Shown: piece after piece, positions 17,869-26,057 of the stretch
Position numbering within the stretch: position 1 is the stretch's first letter
How the letters are laid out: every line of letters starts with the position of its first letter
The notes under the pieces: model-generated
The model's database searches: none
Seen by the model: only the letters and a program-made list of their open reading frames with translations
What the model was told of the DNA's origin: nothing
Source of the DNA: Actinomyces capricornis
GTDB taxonomy: Bacteria > Actinomycetota > Actinomycetes > Actinomycetales > Actinomycetaceae
Reading direction: 5' to 3'
DNA length: 64,000 nucleotides
NCBI RefSeq assembly: GCF_019974135.1
Contig: NZ_AP025017.1
Coordinates: forward strand, 2,914,001 to 2,978,000
Translations under genes and position numbers: made by a program

Positions 17869-18906
17869 TCAGGACGTGGCCTCCCGGGGCTTGCGGACCG
17901 CGAGCTCGAGGATGATGGGCAGCAGGCCCCCGCCCAGGATGAGCACACCGCCGATCGCGCCGATGAGCGTCATCGGCTCGCTCCACAGCAGCAGGCCGAG
18001 CAGGAGGGCGACGACGCACTCCCAGTAGGAGACCGTCGAGAGCTCGACCGCGGGCAGGTGCTTGCCCGCCACCACCAGGAAGCCGATGGCGAAGAAGCCG
18101 CAGAAGAGGAACATCCCGATCGCCCAGGCCCAGTTGCTCGGGGTCATCACCTCCACGGGGTTGGTGGAGTCCAGCCAGGTGATGCGGCAGGCCATGACGA
18201 TGAGGGCACCGATCGCCCCAAACAGGAAGTTCCAGAAGCCGCGGACCTCGGAGTCGACGTCACCGCGGTAGCGGTAGAAGAACAGGGCCAGGCCGTAGAA
18301 GACCCCCGAGCCCAGACCGAAGATGTCGCCCAGCGCCTTGCGGGGGAAGGCCGGGTCGGAGCCCAGCTCCAGGCCGATCGTCAGGCCGGTCTCGGGAGTG
18401 TAGTTGATCAGCCCGATAGTCATGAGCATGCCCAGGAAGACCAGCATGAGGAAGAAGCCATTGCGCAGGGAGATCCTCTCCTTGAGGAAGATCCTGGCCA
18501 GAATGGCGGAGACCAGCGGCCCGGTGTAGATGAGGAAGACCGCGTTGGCGATCGAGGTCATGAGGGTCGATGACACGTAGAGGGCCAGGGAGGCCCCGAT
18601 GGACAGGCCTCCGGCGATGATCGCGAAGGACAGCTTCGTGCTGCGCAGCTTGGGCAGCTTCTTGACGAGTAGGAGGATGACCAGGAACCCGATGACGCCG
18701 AAGGTCATGCGGCCGAAGGCGAGGAAGTCACCGATGATGTAGCGGGAGCCGTCCTCCTTCAGGGGTGTGGACAGCCGTCCGAAGGTGCCCACGAAGCCCA
18801 TGCCGGTGGCCGACAGGAGCATGGCGGTGAAACCGAGCTTCTTGTTCATCACAGCCCCGGTGGGGCTGGCCTCGGTCGTCGAGGGGGCTCGGGTAGATGT
18901 GGTCAT
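17869..18906 (-). CDS. EamA/DMT-family permease 1
   Basis: A 345-residue membrane protein with about ten predicted helices in two EamA repeats. FLIYTGPLVSAILARIFLKERI is the conserved end of the first repeat, and SYWECVVALLLGLLLWSEP is the matching segment of the second. The DMT superfamily exports or imports amino acids, sugars and related small molecules. The protein is clearly paralogous to the permease at 19867-20928: both have DFxAFxR near residue 60, the NAxFLIYTGP block and a RYRxDxDSxVRxxxNFLF segment. The two genes lie on either side of the creatininase gene. The start at 18906 has AAAGAG upstream. A role in moving creatinine, creatine, sarcosine or ornithine is inferred from context only. 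Confidence 0.85.
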   Translation of the reverse strand: MTTSTRAPSTTEASPTGAVMNKKLGFTAMLLSATGMGFVGTFGRLSTPLKEDGSRYIIGDFLAFGRMTFGVIGFLVILLLVKKLPKLRSTKLSFAIIAGGLSIGASLALYVSSTLMTSIANAVFLIYTGPLVSAILARIFLKERISLRNGFFLMLVFLGMLMTIGLINYTPETGLTIGLELGSDPAFPRKALGDIFGLGSGVFYGLALFFYRYRGDVDSEVRGFWNFLFGAIGALIVMACRITWLDSTNPVEVMTPSNWAWAIGMFLFCGFFAIGFLVVAGKHLPAVELSTVSYWECVVALLLGLLLWSEPMTLIGAIGGVLILGGGLLPIILELAVRKPREATS

Positions 18907-18960
18907 CGTCGTCTCTTTTCATTGACAGGGGTGGTGGGGTGCGCACAAGGCGGGATGATT

Positions 18961-19001
18961 GCCGGTGCTGCGCCCGCGCCCAGGGCGGGCGCAGCACCGG
19001 C
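18961..19001 (-). terminator. Perfect 17-bp hairpin terminator after the creatininase gene
   Basis: Bases 18961-18977 pair perfectly with 18985-19001 around GCCCAGG. It lies 64 bases beyond the creatininase stop and upstream of EamA permease 1. Confidence 0.7.
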
Positions 19002-19065
19002 GAATGGTGGCGGCCAGCGGATGCCGGCCGGCCGGCTGCTCAGTGGCATGGGCTGGCAGCGGCAT

Positions 19066-19833
19066 TCAGGACAGGCGGTCGAGGATCGCCCGGCCCATCT
19101 CCTCGACCACTGAATCGGTGAGGATCCGCCCCTTGGTCTCCGAGGAGGCCCGGGCGGAGGACAGGCAGCCCGACTCCGGCGTCAGCGAGGCGTCCACCGG
19201 AAGCAGGTCGTAGGCCGGCAGCTGGGCTGCAGGCAGGTCCATGACCCGGTCCATGTGCACCAGGTCGGGGAAGTGCATGAGCATGAGGGAGGTCTCCATG
19301 ACCCCGCCGTGCTCGACATCCCAGCCGGGGAAGCCATCGGGATAGAGCTCGGCAATGACCTCATCGGTGACGAAGTCCCAGTAGGACACCATCATCACGC
19401 GGGGAGGGTCGTCCCGCCCCTCCACGTCGCGCAGGGCGAGATCGACCCCCTCGTAGATGAACTGGTAGTTCTCGTAGTGGCCATTGATGAACACGATGCG
19501 ACGCGCCCCGTGGCGGTGGAACTCGCGCACCAGCGTCCGGCACACGCTGATCATCGTCTCGGCATCGAACCCGAAGGATCCGATGATGTGGTTGCCCCCG
19601 CCGGAGCGCTGCTGGGACTTGTACCCGGTGGAGACCGTGGGGCCCACGTAGGCGCCGATGCTCTCAGCGGTCAGCTCCGCCATCGTCGTGGACAGCAGTG
19701 TGTCCACTCCGAGCGGCATATGCGGGCCGTGCTGCTCGATGGAGCCCACCGGGATGAGGATGATCGGGTCCCGGCCGAGGATCTCCCGGTAGGTGAAGGC
19801 GTCGATGCGGGTGATGTTGCGTTCCTGGGTCAT
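19066..19833 (-). CDS. Creatininase (creatinine amidohydrolase)
   Basis: A 255-residue metal-dependent cyclic amidohydrolase that hydrolyses creatinine to creatine. The metal site is visible in GSIEQHGPHMPLGVDTLL (Glu, His and Asp ligands, about residues 31-48), NGHYEN (about 117-122) and EHGGVMETS (about 172-180). Beyond these, GYKSQQRSGGGNH, YWDFVTDE, LYPDGFPGWD and SSARASSETKG match what I recall of the well-studied Pseudomonas creatininase nearly end to end. That makes true creatininase more likely than the relatives MftE or FAPy deformylase; glycocyamidine is a possible alternative substrate. The ATG is preceded by GGAGAAG. It is downstream of EamA permease 2 with a 33-base gap, so the two form one unit. 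No creatinase or sarcosine oxidase is in the window. Confidence 0.83.
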   Translation of the reverse strand: MTQERNITRIDAFTYREILGRDPIILIPVGSIEQHGPHMPLGVDTLLSTTMAELTAESIGAYVGPTVSTGYKSQQRSGGGNHIIGSFGFDAETMISVCRTLVREFHRHGARRIVFINGHYENYQFIYEGVDLALRDVEGRDDPPRVMMVSYWDFVTDEVIAELYPDGFPGWDVEHGGVMETSLMLMHFPDLVHMDRVMDLPAAQLPAYDLLPVDASLTPESGCLSSARASSETKGRILTDSVVEEMGRAILDRLS

Positions 19834-19866
19834 GGCTTCTCCTCTCCTGTGCTCTGCTGCGGCCCG

Positions 19867-20928
19867 TCAGGTCGCATCGACGGGTTGTGGCCGGGAGCCG
19901 GGCTCGGGCAGCGCTGTTCCCTCCTGGGCGGCCCGCGAGGGCTTCTCCGACCTGGTGGAGAAGTAGACCTGGGAGATACCGCCGCCGATGATGAGTGCGC
20001 CACCGACCATCTGCAGACCGGTGAGGTGCTCGTGGAAGAGGAAGAAGCCGAGCAGGGAGGCCATGATCGTCTCCTGGTAGGAGATCGTGGCCAGCTCCCC
20101 GGCCAGCAGGATCCGGCTGGCGACGGTCAGGAAGTAGAAGGCGCCGAAGCCGGTGATGAGGGCCGCGGCGATGAGGACCATCCAGGAGCGCCCATCCATC
20201 TGGGAGATGCTCCACGGCATGGTCACGATGCTGCCGGCCTCATCGACCCGGGCGGTGGGCACGCCGTCGACCTCATCACGCACGACGTACTCGAGTTTGG
20301 ACCAGCGCATTGCCAGCATGATGCCGATGGTGCACACGGCGAACAGGAAGTTGTACCAGGCCCTGACATTGGAGTCGCAATCCGTGCGATAGCGCGAGAC
20401 AAACAGGTAGAGGCCGTAGGCCACGCCCGAGAGCAGGGCGATGATATTGCCAAAGAGGTACTTGGGATCGAGGTCGAGGCCGAAGCCCTTCTCCGAGACG
20501 ATCTGGACGATGAGGAGCGTCCCGGCCAGGACCGCCACCAGGGAGGCGATCATCACCGGCTTGAAGGGCTCGCGCAGGAAGATCGTGGCCAGGATCGTGG
20601 AGTAGATCGGGCCGGTGTAGATGAGGAAGGAGGCATTGGCCAGCGTCGTGTACTGGGTCGAGATGACGTAGAGGGAGGACAGCAGTCCCAGGAACATGCC
20701 CGAGAAGAAGATCGAGGGCGTGAACCTGGTCGCCCTGAGCTTGGCGAATCCCCCCACGGCGAGGAAGAAGAGCGACATGCCGATAATTCCGCTGAAACTG
20801 CGGCAGAAGGCGATGAAGTCGCCCGGAGCGTTGATGTAGCGTGCGAATGCGCCGATGCCGCCCATGAGGCTCGACGATAGGAACATGAACCCGAAGCCCT
20901 TGAGCTTGAGGTGACCCGAGGAGTCCAA
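19867..20928 (-). CDS. EamA/DMT-family permease 2 (TTG start)
   Basis: A 353-residue permease paralogous to the one at 17869-18906. First-repeat motifs are DFIAFCRSFSGIIG and NASFLIYTGPIYSTILA; second-repeat motifs are RYRTDCDSNVRAWYNFLF and SYQETIMASLLGFFLFHE. About ten helices are expected. The start is set at the TTG at 20928 because AAAGGAG stands just upstream and the next ATG would remove the first helix. The longer open frame above is antiphase sequence. Creatininase follows 33 bases downstream. The C-terminal 30 residues are a polar tail. Its cargo is not predictable from sequence; a guanidino compound is a context guess. Confidence 0.84.
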   Translation of the reverse strand: MDSSGHLKLKGFGFMFLSSSLMGGIGAFARYINAPGDFIAFCRSFSGIIGMSLFFLAVGGFAKLRATRFTPSIFFSGMFLGLLSSLYVISTQYTTLANASFLIYTGPIYSTILATIFLREPFKPVMIASLVAVLAGTLLIVQIVSEKGFGLDLDPKYLFGNIIALLSGVAYGLYLFVSRYRTDCDSNVRAWYNFLFAVCTIGIMLAMRWSKLEYVVRDEVDGVPTARVDEAGSIVTMPWSISQMDGRSWMVLIAAALITGFGAFYFLTVASRILLAGELATISYQETIMASLLGFFLFHEHLTGLQMVGGALIIGGGISQVYFSTRSEKPSRAAQEGTALPEPGSRPQPVDAT

Positions 20929-21066
20929 CGTCCGCTCCTTTGCGGTTGTGCACCATCGTGGTGCCGTGGTTTTCCGTGTGCTTGGCAGTAGTGGAAGGTG
21001 ATGGATGAACGGGTGAGGGATGAGATGGACAGGGAGGCGGGGCGCGTTGCACGGTGGGCCGGTGGC

Positions 21067-21096
21067 CCGGGGGCGGCCGCAGTGGGCCGCCCCCGG
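21067..21096 (-). terminator. 12-bp GC hairpin terminator after the amidinotransferase gene
   Basis: Bases 21067-21078 pair with 21085-21096 around GCAGTG, 13 bases past the stop of the amidinotransferase gene. Confidence 0.65.
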
Positions 21097-21109
21097 CCGG
21101 CGGTGAGGG

Positions 21110-22237
21110 TCAGACCAGCGTGGGGTCCTCGACCTGGTTGGGGAAGTAGTCCTCGCAGGTTCCCTCGCGGTAGACATCCGCGGTCGCGCAGTGCAGGCCG
21201 CCGCCGAAGGCGTAGGCGTCGCGGAACGGGACCGGGATGACATTCATGCCCAGCTTGTCCATCTGCTCCATCTGGTGGACCTCGCTGGCCTCGACACACA
21301 CGGTCTTGTGGTCGATGACCAGGCAGTTCATGGACAGCCACACCGAGGAGTAGCACAGCGGGGGCGGGGTGTCGTGAGCCGGCTGAGCCGCGTCGACGAT
21401 CTGCCAGTCATTGGCCTCGAAGATCTTGCGCTGCTCCTCGGGCAGACGACGGTGCGGGTTGTTGATGATCAGCCCGGGCCGCAGCGGCACGAAGGTCGCG
21501 TCGATGTGGATCGGGTAGGGGTCGCCGGGGAAGTTCACGGCGTGCACGCGAAGGTCGGGGTAGTAGCGCTTGAACCACTCCATGGCCTTGCGGTTGGTGG
21601 TCAGACCGTGCTGGATGAACAGGTCCTTGCCCACGCGCATGACGTCCGCGGCGTCCCACATGGGCTCGACCTCGGTGGTCACGAAGTCCTTGGCGGCGGT
21701 GCGCTCAAGGCGCTCCTCCAGCGAGATCTTCTCGTCGTAGTAGTTGTGCTTGTAGGACTTGTCCGTCAGGCGCGGGCGGGGGGCCTGGGTCCACTTGAAC
21801 TCCGGGTCCTCCTCGAAGTACTGGCCCATGAGGTCCCAGTAGGCCAGGTACTCGAAGTAGCGGCAGCGGAACGAGTTGGCCGAGGCCATGATCTCCGAGC
21901 CGATGGTCAGCAGGATGTCACGCGGGGGCATCTGGGTGAAGCCGGACTCGGTGCGGAAGTCAGGCGTGGTGATGGCCTGGTTCCACTGCAGCGGGGTGGG
22001 CCGGTCAACCTTGATGCCCAGACCCTCGAGGATCTTGGCGTAGTTGTCCAGCTGCTCGTTGGCGGCCTCGACCGTGGCGGTGGGGCGCGGGCCCCACATG
22101 CCGCGCATCTCGGAGTCGATCGGCACCTTCTCAGAGGTGGCGGGCTCCTCCGGGGGAATGACGGAGAAGTCGGCACGGCCGACGATCACGTGCTTGAGCG
22201 GGTCGAAGTCGTTCCACGAGTTGACGATCTTCGTCAT
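21110..22237 (-). CDS. AGAT-type amidinotransferase (arginine:glycine amidinotransferase family)
   Basis: A 375-residue enzyme of the guanidino-modifying fold. It exchanges an amidino group between arginine and an amine such as glycine, through a cysteine intermediate; the reaction is reversible. All three catalytic residues of the family are visible: Asp195 in WDAADVMRVGKDLF, His244 in HIDATFVPL, and Cys350 in FGGGLHCATADV. SVWLSMNCLVIDHKTVCVEA also aligns with the vertebrate AGAT sequence. Relatives include StrB (inosamine phosphate) and CyrA, so the acceptor is not certain. The start at 22237 has AAAGGAG about 11 bases upstream; the longer frame is not needed. Separate terminators lie before and after, so it is its own unit, directly downstream of arcABC in reading direction. 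Its product ornithine, or its possible reverse substrate, links it to that pathway. Confidence 0.85.
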   Translation of the reverse strand: MTKIVNSWNDFDPLKHVIVGRADFSVIPPEEPATSEKVPIDSEMRGMWGPRPTATVEAANEQLDNYAKILEGLGIKVDRPTPLQWNQAITTPDFRTESGFTQMPPRDILLTIGSEIMASANSFRCRYFEYLAYWDLMGQYFEEDPEFKWTQAPRPRLTDKSYKHNYYDEKISLEERLERTAAKDFVTTEVEPMWDAADVMRVGKDLFIQHGLTTNRKAMEWFKRYYPDLRVHAVNFPGDPYPIHIDATFVPLRPGLIINNPHRRLPEEQRKIFEANDWQIVDAAQPAHDTPPPLCYSSVWLSMNCLVIDHKTVCVEASEVHQMEQMDKLGMNVIPVPFRDAYAFGGGLHCATADVYREGTCEDYFPNQVEDPTLV

Positions 22238-22421
22238 GGTTAGGTCACTCCTTTGTGCTCTGTGAGTGTGTTCTCGATGGATGATGAAGGTCTGTGGTGA
22301 TGGAGAAACTGGTTGAGAATCGGGCACGGCCACCTGCCTGTGCCGGTCACCTCCTTCATGCTGCTGCCCTACGCGGGGTGCACCCCGTGGGCACGGTTAT
22401 CGGTCTGAGCGCGGGGGAGGT

Positions 22422-22446
22422 GTGGGGCGGGCAGCGCCCGCCCCAC
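22422..22446 (-). terminator. 11-bp GC hairpin terminator after arcC
   Basis: Bases 22422-22432 pair perfectly with 22436-22446 around AGC, directly after the arcC stop at 22449. Beyond it, CGGGGTGCACCCCG at 22374-22387 is a perfect 14-bp palindrome in the leader of the amidinotransferase gene. Confidence 0.65.
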
Positions 22447-22448
22447 TG

Positions 22449-23360
22449 TCAGCTCCCCTCGGGGCGGACAATAGTCCCGGTCGTGCCCTCCACCAGTGAC
22501 ACGGCGTCCTCAAGGCGGCCGATGGCGGCCATGTTCCCTGTGCTCTCCACGAAGCGGCACACGGCCTCGACCTTGGGCCCCATGGAGCCGGCCGGCAGGC
22601 CCATGCCGCGCAGGGAGGCGGGCGTGGCCCGGGGGACCTGCTCCTGGTTCTCGGTGCCGAAGTCCTTGTAGACGCCGTCGACGTCGGTGAGGATGAACAG
22701 GGCATCGGCCTTCAGGGCCTGGGCCAGCACGGAGGCGGTGAGGTCCTTGTCGATGACGGCCTCGACGCCCTGGAGACGTCCCTCGGTGCGGATGACGGGC
22801 ACGCCGCCCCCGCCCGCACACACCACGACAGTCCCGTGCTCGACCAGGGTGCGGATGACGTCGGTCTCGACCACGCCCTGGGGCTGGGGGGATCCGACGA
22901 CGCGCCGGTAGTACTGGCCATCGGCCTTGACGCTCCAGCCCCGCTCGGCGGCCAGGCGCTCGGCCTCCTGCTGGGAGTAGACCTCGCCCACGAATTTGGT
23001 GGGGTCCTTGAAGGCGGGGTCGTCGGCATCGACCAGGGTCTGGTTGACCATGGCGGCGACCTGGCGGCCGGGCAGCGCGTTCTGCATCGCCTGCAGCAGC
23101 CAGTAGCCGATCATCCCCTGCGTCTCGGCACCCAGGGTGTCGAAGGGGTAGGGCTCGGACAGGCGCTCGTCATTGGCCGACTCCAGGGCGAGCACGCCCA
23201 CCTGGGGGCCGTTGCCGTGGGTGATGACGAGCTCGTGCTCCTCGGCGAGACGGGCCAACTGGCCGGCGGCGAGCTCGACATTGGCGATCTGCGTGGAGGC
23301 GTCGGGCTTCTCCCCGCGCTTGAGAAGGGCGTTACCGCCGAGTGCTACAACGATCCTCAT
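22449..23360 (-). CDS. arcC: Carbamate kinase
   Basis: A 303-residue amino-acid-kinase-fold enzyme that makes ATP from carbamoyl phosphate and ADP, releasing ammonia and CO2. Family motifs in order: VVALGGNALLKRG (N-terminus), VITHGNGPQVG (about residues 45-55), VVVCAGGGGVPV, VIDKDLTASVLA, and FILTDVDGVYKDFG, all diagnostic for ArcC. Length is normal. It is the last gene of the arcABC unit (arcA first), four bases after the arcB stop. This is the energy-yielding step of the arginine deiminase pathway. Its presence beside OTC marks that enzyme as catabolic. Confidence 0.95.
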   Translation of the reverse strand: MRIVVALGGNALLKRGEKPDASTQIANVELAAGQLARLAEEHELVITHGNGPQVGVLALESANDERLSEPYPFDTLGAETQGMIGYWLLQAMQNALPGRQVAAMVNQTLVDADDPAFKDPTKFVGEVYSQQEAERLAAERGWSVKADGQYYRRVVGSPQPQGVVETDVIRTLVEHGTVVVCAGGGGVPVIRTEGRLQGVEAVIDKDLTASVLAQALKADALFILTDVDGVYKDFGTENQEQVPRATPASLRGMGLPAGSMGPKVEAVCRFVESTGNMAAIGRLEDAVSLVEGTTGTIVRPEGS

Positions 23361-23365
23361 ATCTC

Positions 23366-24376
23366 TCAGTCCCAGTTTCCGAGGGTGGCGACCATGACGG
23401 CCTTGATGGTGTGCATGCGGTTCTCGGCCTGGTCGAAGGCCACGTTGTGCTCGGACTCGAAGACCTCGTCGGTGACCTCCAGCCCCTCCATGCCGGTCTT
23501 GTCGTAGATGTCCTGGCCCACCGTGGTGGCCCGGTCGTGGAAGGCCGGCAGGCAGTGCAGGAACTTCACACCCGGGTTGCCCGTGGCCTTGAGCATCTCA
23601 GCGTTGACCTGGTAGGGCCGCAGCAGCGCGATGCGCTCATCCCAGACCTCCTTGGGCTCACCCATGGAGACCCACACATCGGTGTACAAGAAGTCCACCC
23701 CCGCCACACCGGCGGCCACATCATCCGTAATGAGGATCCGTGCCCCGCTGTCCTGGGCCAGGCGCTGGGCCTGGGCCACCACCTCAGCACTGGTCTGCAA
23801 CTCCTTGGGGGCCACCATGCGCACATCCATGCCCATCAGCGCCCCGGCGATCAGCAGGGAGTTGGCCACGTTATTGCGCGCATCCCCCAGATAGGCAAAG
23901 GAGATCTCCCCGATCGCCTTGCCCCCCGCATGCTCGAGCATCGTGAGCTGATCGGCCAGCATCTGGGTGGGATGCCACTCATCGGTCAGACCGTTCCACA
24001 CCGGCACCCCCGACAGCTCGGCCAGCTGCTCGACATGAGCCTGCTCCTTACCACGGAACTCGATCCCGTCATAGAACCGGCCCAGCACCCGAGCAGTATC
24101 AGCCACCGACTCCTTATGACCCATCTGCGAGCCCGAAGGATCCAGATACGTCACCTGCGCACCCTGATCATAGGCCGCCACCTCGAAGGAGCACCGCGTG
24201 CGCGTCGAGGTCTTCTCAAAGATCAACGCGATGTTCTTACCCTCCAACCGCTTGACCTCACGCCCCTCCTTCTTCGCGGCCTTCAACTCCGCCGCCAACT
24301 CCAGCAGACCACCCCACTCCTGCGCAGAGAAATCCAACTCCTTCAAAAAACTACGACCAGACAGCGGATGAGACAC
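23366..24376 (-). CDS. arcB: Ornithine carbamoyltransferase, catabolic
   Basis: A 336-residue enzyme; in this setting it phosphorolyses citrulline to ornithine and carbamoyl phosphate. The carbamoyl-phosphate motif STRTR is in [13 protein letters not shown] (about residues 54-66), followed by [21 protein letters not shown], and the active-site motif HCLPAFHD near residue 270. The start is the GTG at 24376, preceded by GAAGGAG; longer upstream frame is noncoding. The N-terminal two thirds use GGT, TTG and CGT codons noticeably more than neighbouring genes, which suggests different selection or a different history. It lies between arcA and arcC and probably belongs to one transcript. Confidence 0.94.
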   Translation of the reverse strand: MSHPLSGRSFLKELDFSAQEWGGLLELAAELKAAKKEGREVKRLEGKNIALIFEKTSTRTRCSFEVAAYDQGAQVTYLDPSGSQMGHKESVADTARVLGRFYDGIEFRGKEQAHVEQLAELSGVPVWNGLTDEWHPTQMLADQLTMLEHAGGKAIGEISFAYLGDARNNVANSLLIAGALMGMDVRMVAPKELQTSAEVVAQAQRLAQDSGARILITDDVAAGVAGVDFLYTDVWVSMGEPKEVWDERIALLRPYQVNAEMLKATGNPGVKFLHCLPAFHDRATTVGQDIYDKTGMEGLEVTDEVFESEHNVAFDQAENRMHTIKAVMVATLGNWD

Positions 24377-24450
24377 AGAAACTCCTTCGGTAGGTGTCGG
24401 GATCAATGGATTGAGATAGGTCGATGGGATCGGTGCTGCGCCCGCGGCTC

Positions 24451-25680
24451 TCATGCCTCGACGGGGTCGCGCAGCACGGGACAACTCATGCAGTGGGGGC
24501 CGCCACGGCCGCGCCCCAACTCGGAGCCCGGCACAGGCAGAACCTCGATGCCGTGGTCGGACAAGAACTCGTTGGTGCGGACATTGCGCTCGTAGGTCAT
24601 GATAACGCCGGGGGCGATCGCCAGGGTATTGCAGCCGTCGTCCCACTGCTCGCGCGCTGCCGCCCGGGAGTCCTGCGGGGTGATGAGGACGTCGATGTCA
24701 TCCAGGCCCAGGGCTTGCGCAATGACCTGGTACATGCTCTCGGCGTCATTGCGCGAGACGGTGACGGCCTGGCCGTCGTCCCCGGGGCGCAGGGTGATGG
24801 TGGGCAGCATCCCCAGGCCGCTGTAGGCGACGAACCGGCCGGTGTCGATCATGGTCATCACGGTGTCCAGGTGCATCTGGGCCCGGGTCTTCTGCATCTC
24901 CACGGCGATGACCTGGGTGATGGCGCCGTCGGCGAACAGGCGCGTGGCCAGGCGCTCGATGCCCTGGGCGGTGGTGCGCTCCGAGACGCCCACGAGCAGG
25001 GCGCCGTTGCCGATGACCTCGACGTCCCCGCCCTCGACGGTGGCAGGACCCGCCGCCGTGCCCTCGGACCACACCGGGAAGGTGCTTTGGGCGAACATCG
25101 GGTGCCAGCGGTAGATCGCCTCGTAGTTGATGGTCTCGCGCTGGCGGGCCGGCATCGTCATGGAGTTGATCGAGACCCCGCCCTGGATCCAGCAGGAGGT
25201 GTCCCGGGTGAACAGGTGGTTGGGCAGGGGGGTGATGACCAGGTCGTCGTCGTCCATGGACGCCAGGTTGAGGGAGCCGGTGCAGGGCCCGTGCTCCAGC
25301 AGCTCGGCCTTGGTGATGCCGGCGATGAGCAGCTCGGCCAGGTCGGCGGCCGTCATGGACTCCGCGATGGCCCTCAGGTGCCGGCCCGCCACGGGGCCGC
25401 AGGTGTTCTCGTTGATGACGCGATCCAGGATGTAGGTCTTGGCCTCCTCGATCTCCAGGGTCTGGGCCAGGAGCTCATCGAGGTAGAGCACCTCGGCGCC
25501 GCGCTCGCGCAGGAGGGAGGAGAAGCGGTCGTGCTCCTCCCGGGCGCGATCGAGCCACAGGATGTCATCGAAGAGCAGGTCGTCCTTGTTCTGGGGGGTG
25601 AGTCGGAGCATCTCCCGGCCGGGCCGGTGGACGATGACCTGCTTGAGCCTCCCGATTTCGGAATCCACGGAGAAACCCAT
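24451..25680 (-). CDS. arcA: Arginine deiminase
   Basis: A 409-residue enzyme hydrolysing arginine to citrulline and ammonia, the first step of the ADI pathway. The active-site residues are recognisable: FTRDTSCWI (substrate Asp), EGGDVEVIG (Glu and Asp), [16 protein letters not shown] (catalytic His, about residue 276), and the nucleophilic Cys in [11 protein letters not shown] near residue 400. Length is typical (about 410). The gene leads the arcABC unit, with two dyad operators 75-110 bases upstream. No arcD antiporter is adjacent; the EamA and MHS permeases may serve transport. The pathway gives ATP and ammonia, and ammonia protects oral bacteria against acid. Confidence 0.96.
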   Translation of the reverse strand: MGFSVDSEIGRLKQVIVHRPGREMLRLTPQNKDDLLFDDILWLDRAREEHDRFSSLLRERGAEVLYLDELLAQTLEIEEAKTYILDRVINENTCGPVAGRHLRAIAESMTAADLAELLIAGITKAELLEHGPCTGSLNLASMDDDDLVITPLPNHLFTRDTSCWIQGGVSINSMTMPARQRETINYEAIYRWHPMFAQSTFPVWSEGTAAGPATVEGGDVEVIGNGALLVGVSERTTAQGIERLATRLFADGAITQVIAVEMQKTRAQMHLDTVMTMIDTGRFVAYSGLGMLPTITLRPGDDGQAVTVSRNDAESMYQVIAQALGLDDIDVLITPQDSRAAAREQWDDGCNTLAIAPGVIMTYERNVRTNEFLSDHGIEVLPVPGSELGRGRGGPHCMSCPVLRDPVEA

Positions 25681-25754
25681 GACTCCCTTTCTGACACATC
25701 ATCGTGTCCTAGGTAGGTGGTCCGGTATGCGACGTCGCACAGCGCGGGCGTTCT

Positions 25755-25790
25755 GGTACGTCCGTACCGGAGAAGTGGTACGAGCGTACC
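25755..25790. promoter_or_regulatory. Two tandem dyad operators upstream of arcA
   Basis: GGTACG-TC-CGTACC at 25755-25768 and GGTACG-AG-CGTACC at 25777-25790 are perfect dyads whose centres are 22 bp apart, two helical turns. This favours two dimers binding on the same face. They lie 75-110 bases upstream of the arcA start. The regulator is unknown; the TetR at 15375-16118 is a candidate. The remainder of the 377-base gap between arcA and fmt shows no gene. Confidence 0.6.
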
Positions 25791-26057
25791 AGGGTGTCCG
25801 GCGATTGAGAAGCCCCAGGTGATCGTGAGTTTGGGTGACTTATTGCGGGATCGCCGGCGGGCTCGGACCTTCGTCCCATGCGCGCCCGTCCGGGCTGCGA
25901 CCCGTCCGGCGAGCGGCCAGCGGTGCGTGAGCACCGGGGCAGTGCCCCGGGAGCCCTCCACGATAGCGCCGGCACGCCGATATGTGGAGAACCGAGAAGG
26001 CGCGCGGTGCGGGGCCCGCGCCCCGGCCCCGCCGGTGCCGCCCGTAGACTGGCGCGC

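Noticed and set aside
22240..22359. 39-codon frame ending just before the amidinotransferase start, possible leader peptide
   Set aside because: No ribosome binding site, no arginine-rich or otherwise telling composition; likely chance.
22238..22448. Guanidine or glycine riboswitch ahead of the amidinotransferase gene
   Set aside because: The leader contains palindromes, but none of the conserved guanidine-I, -II, -III or glycine aptamer cores could be recognised.
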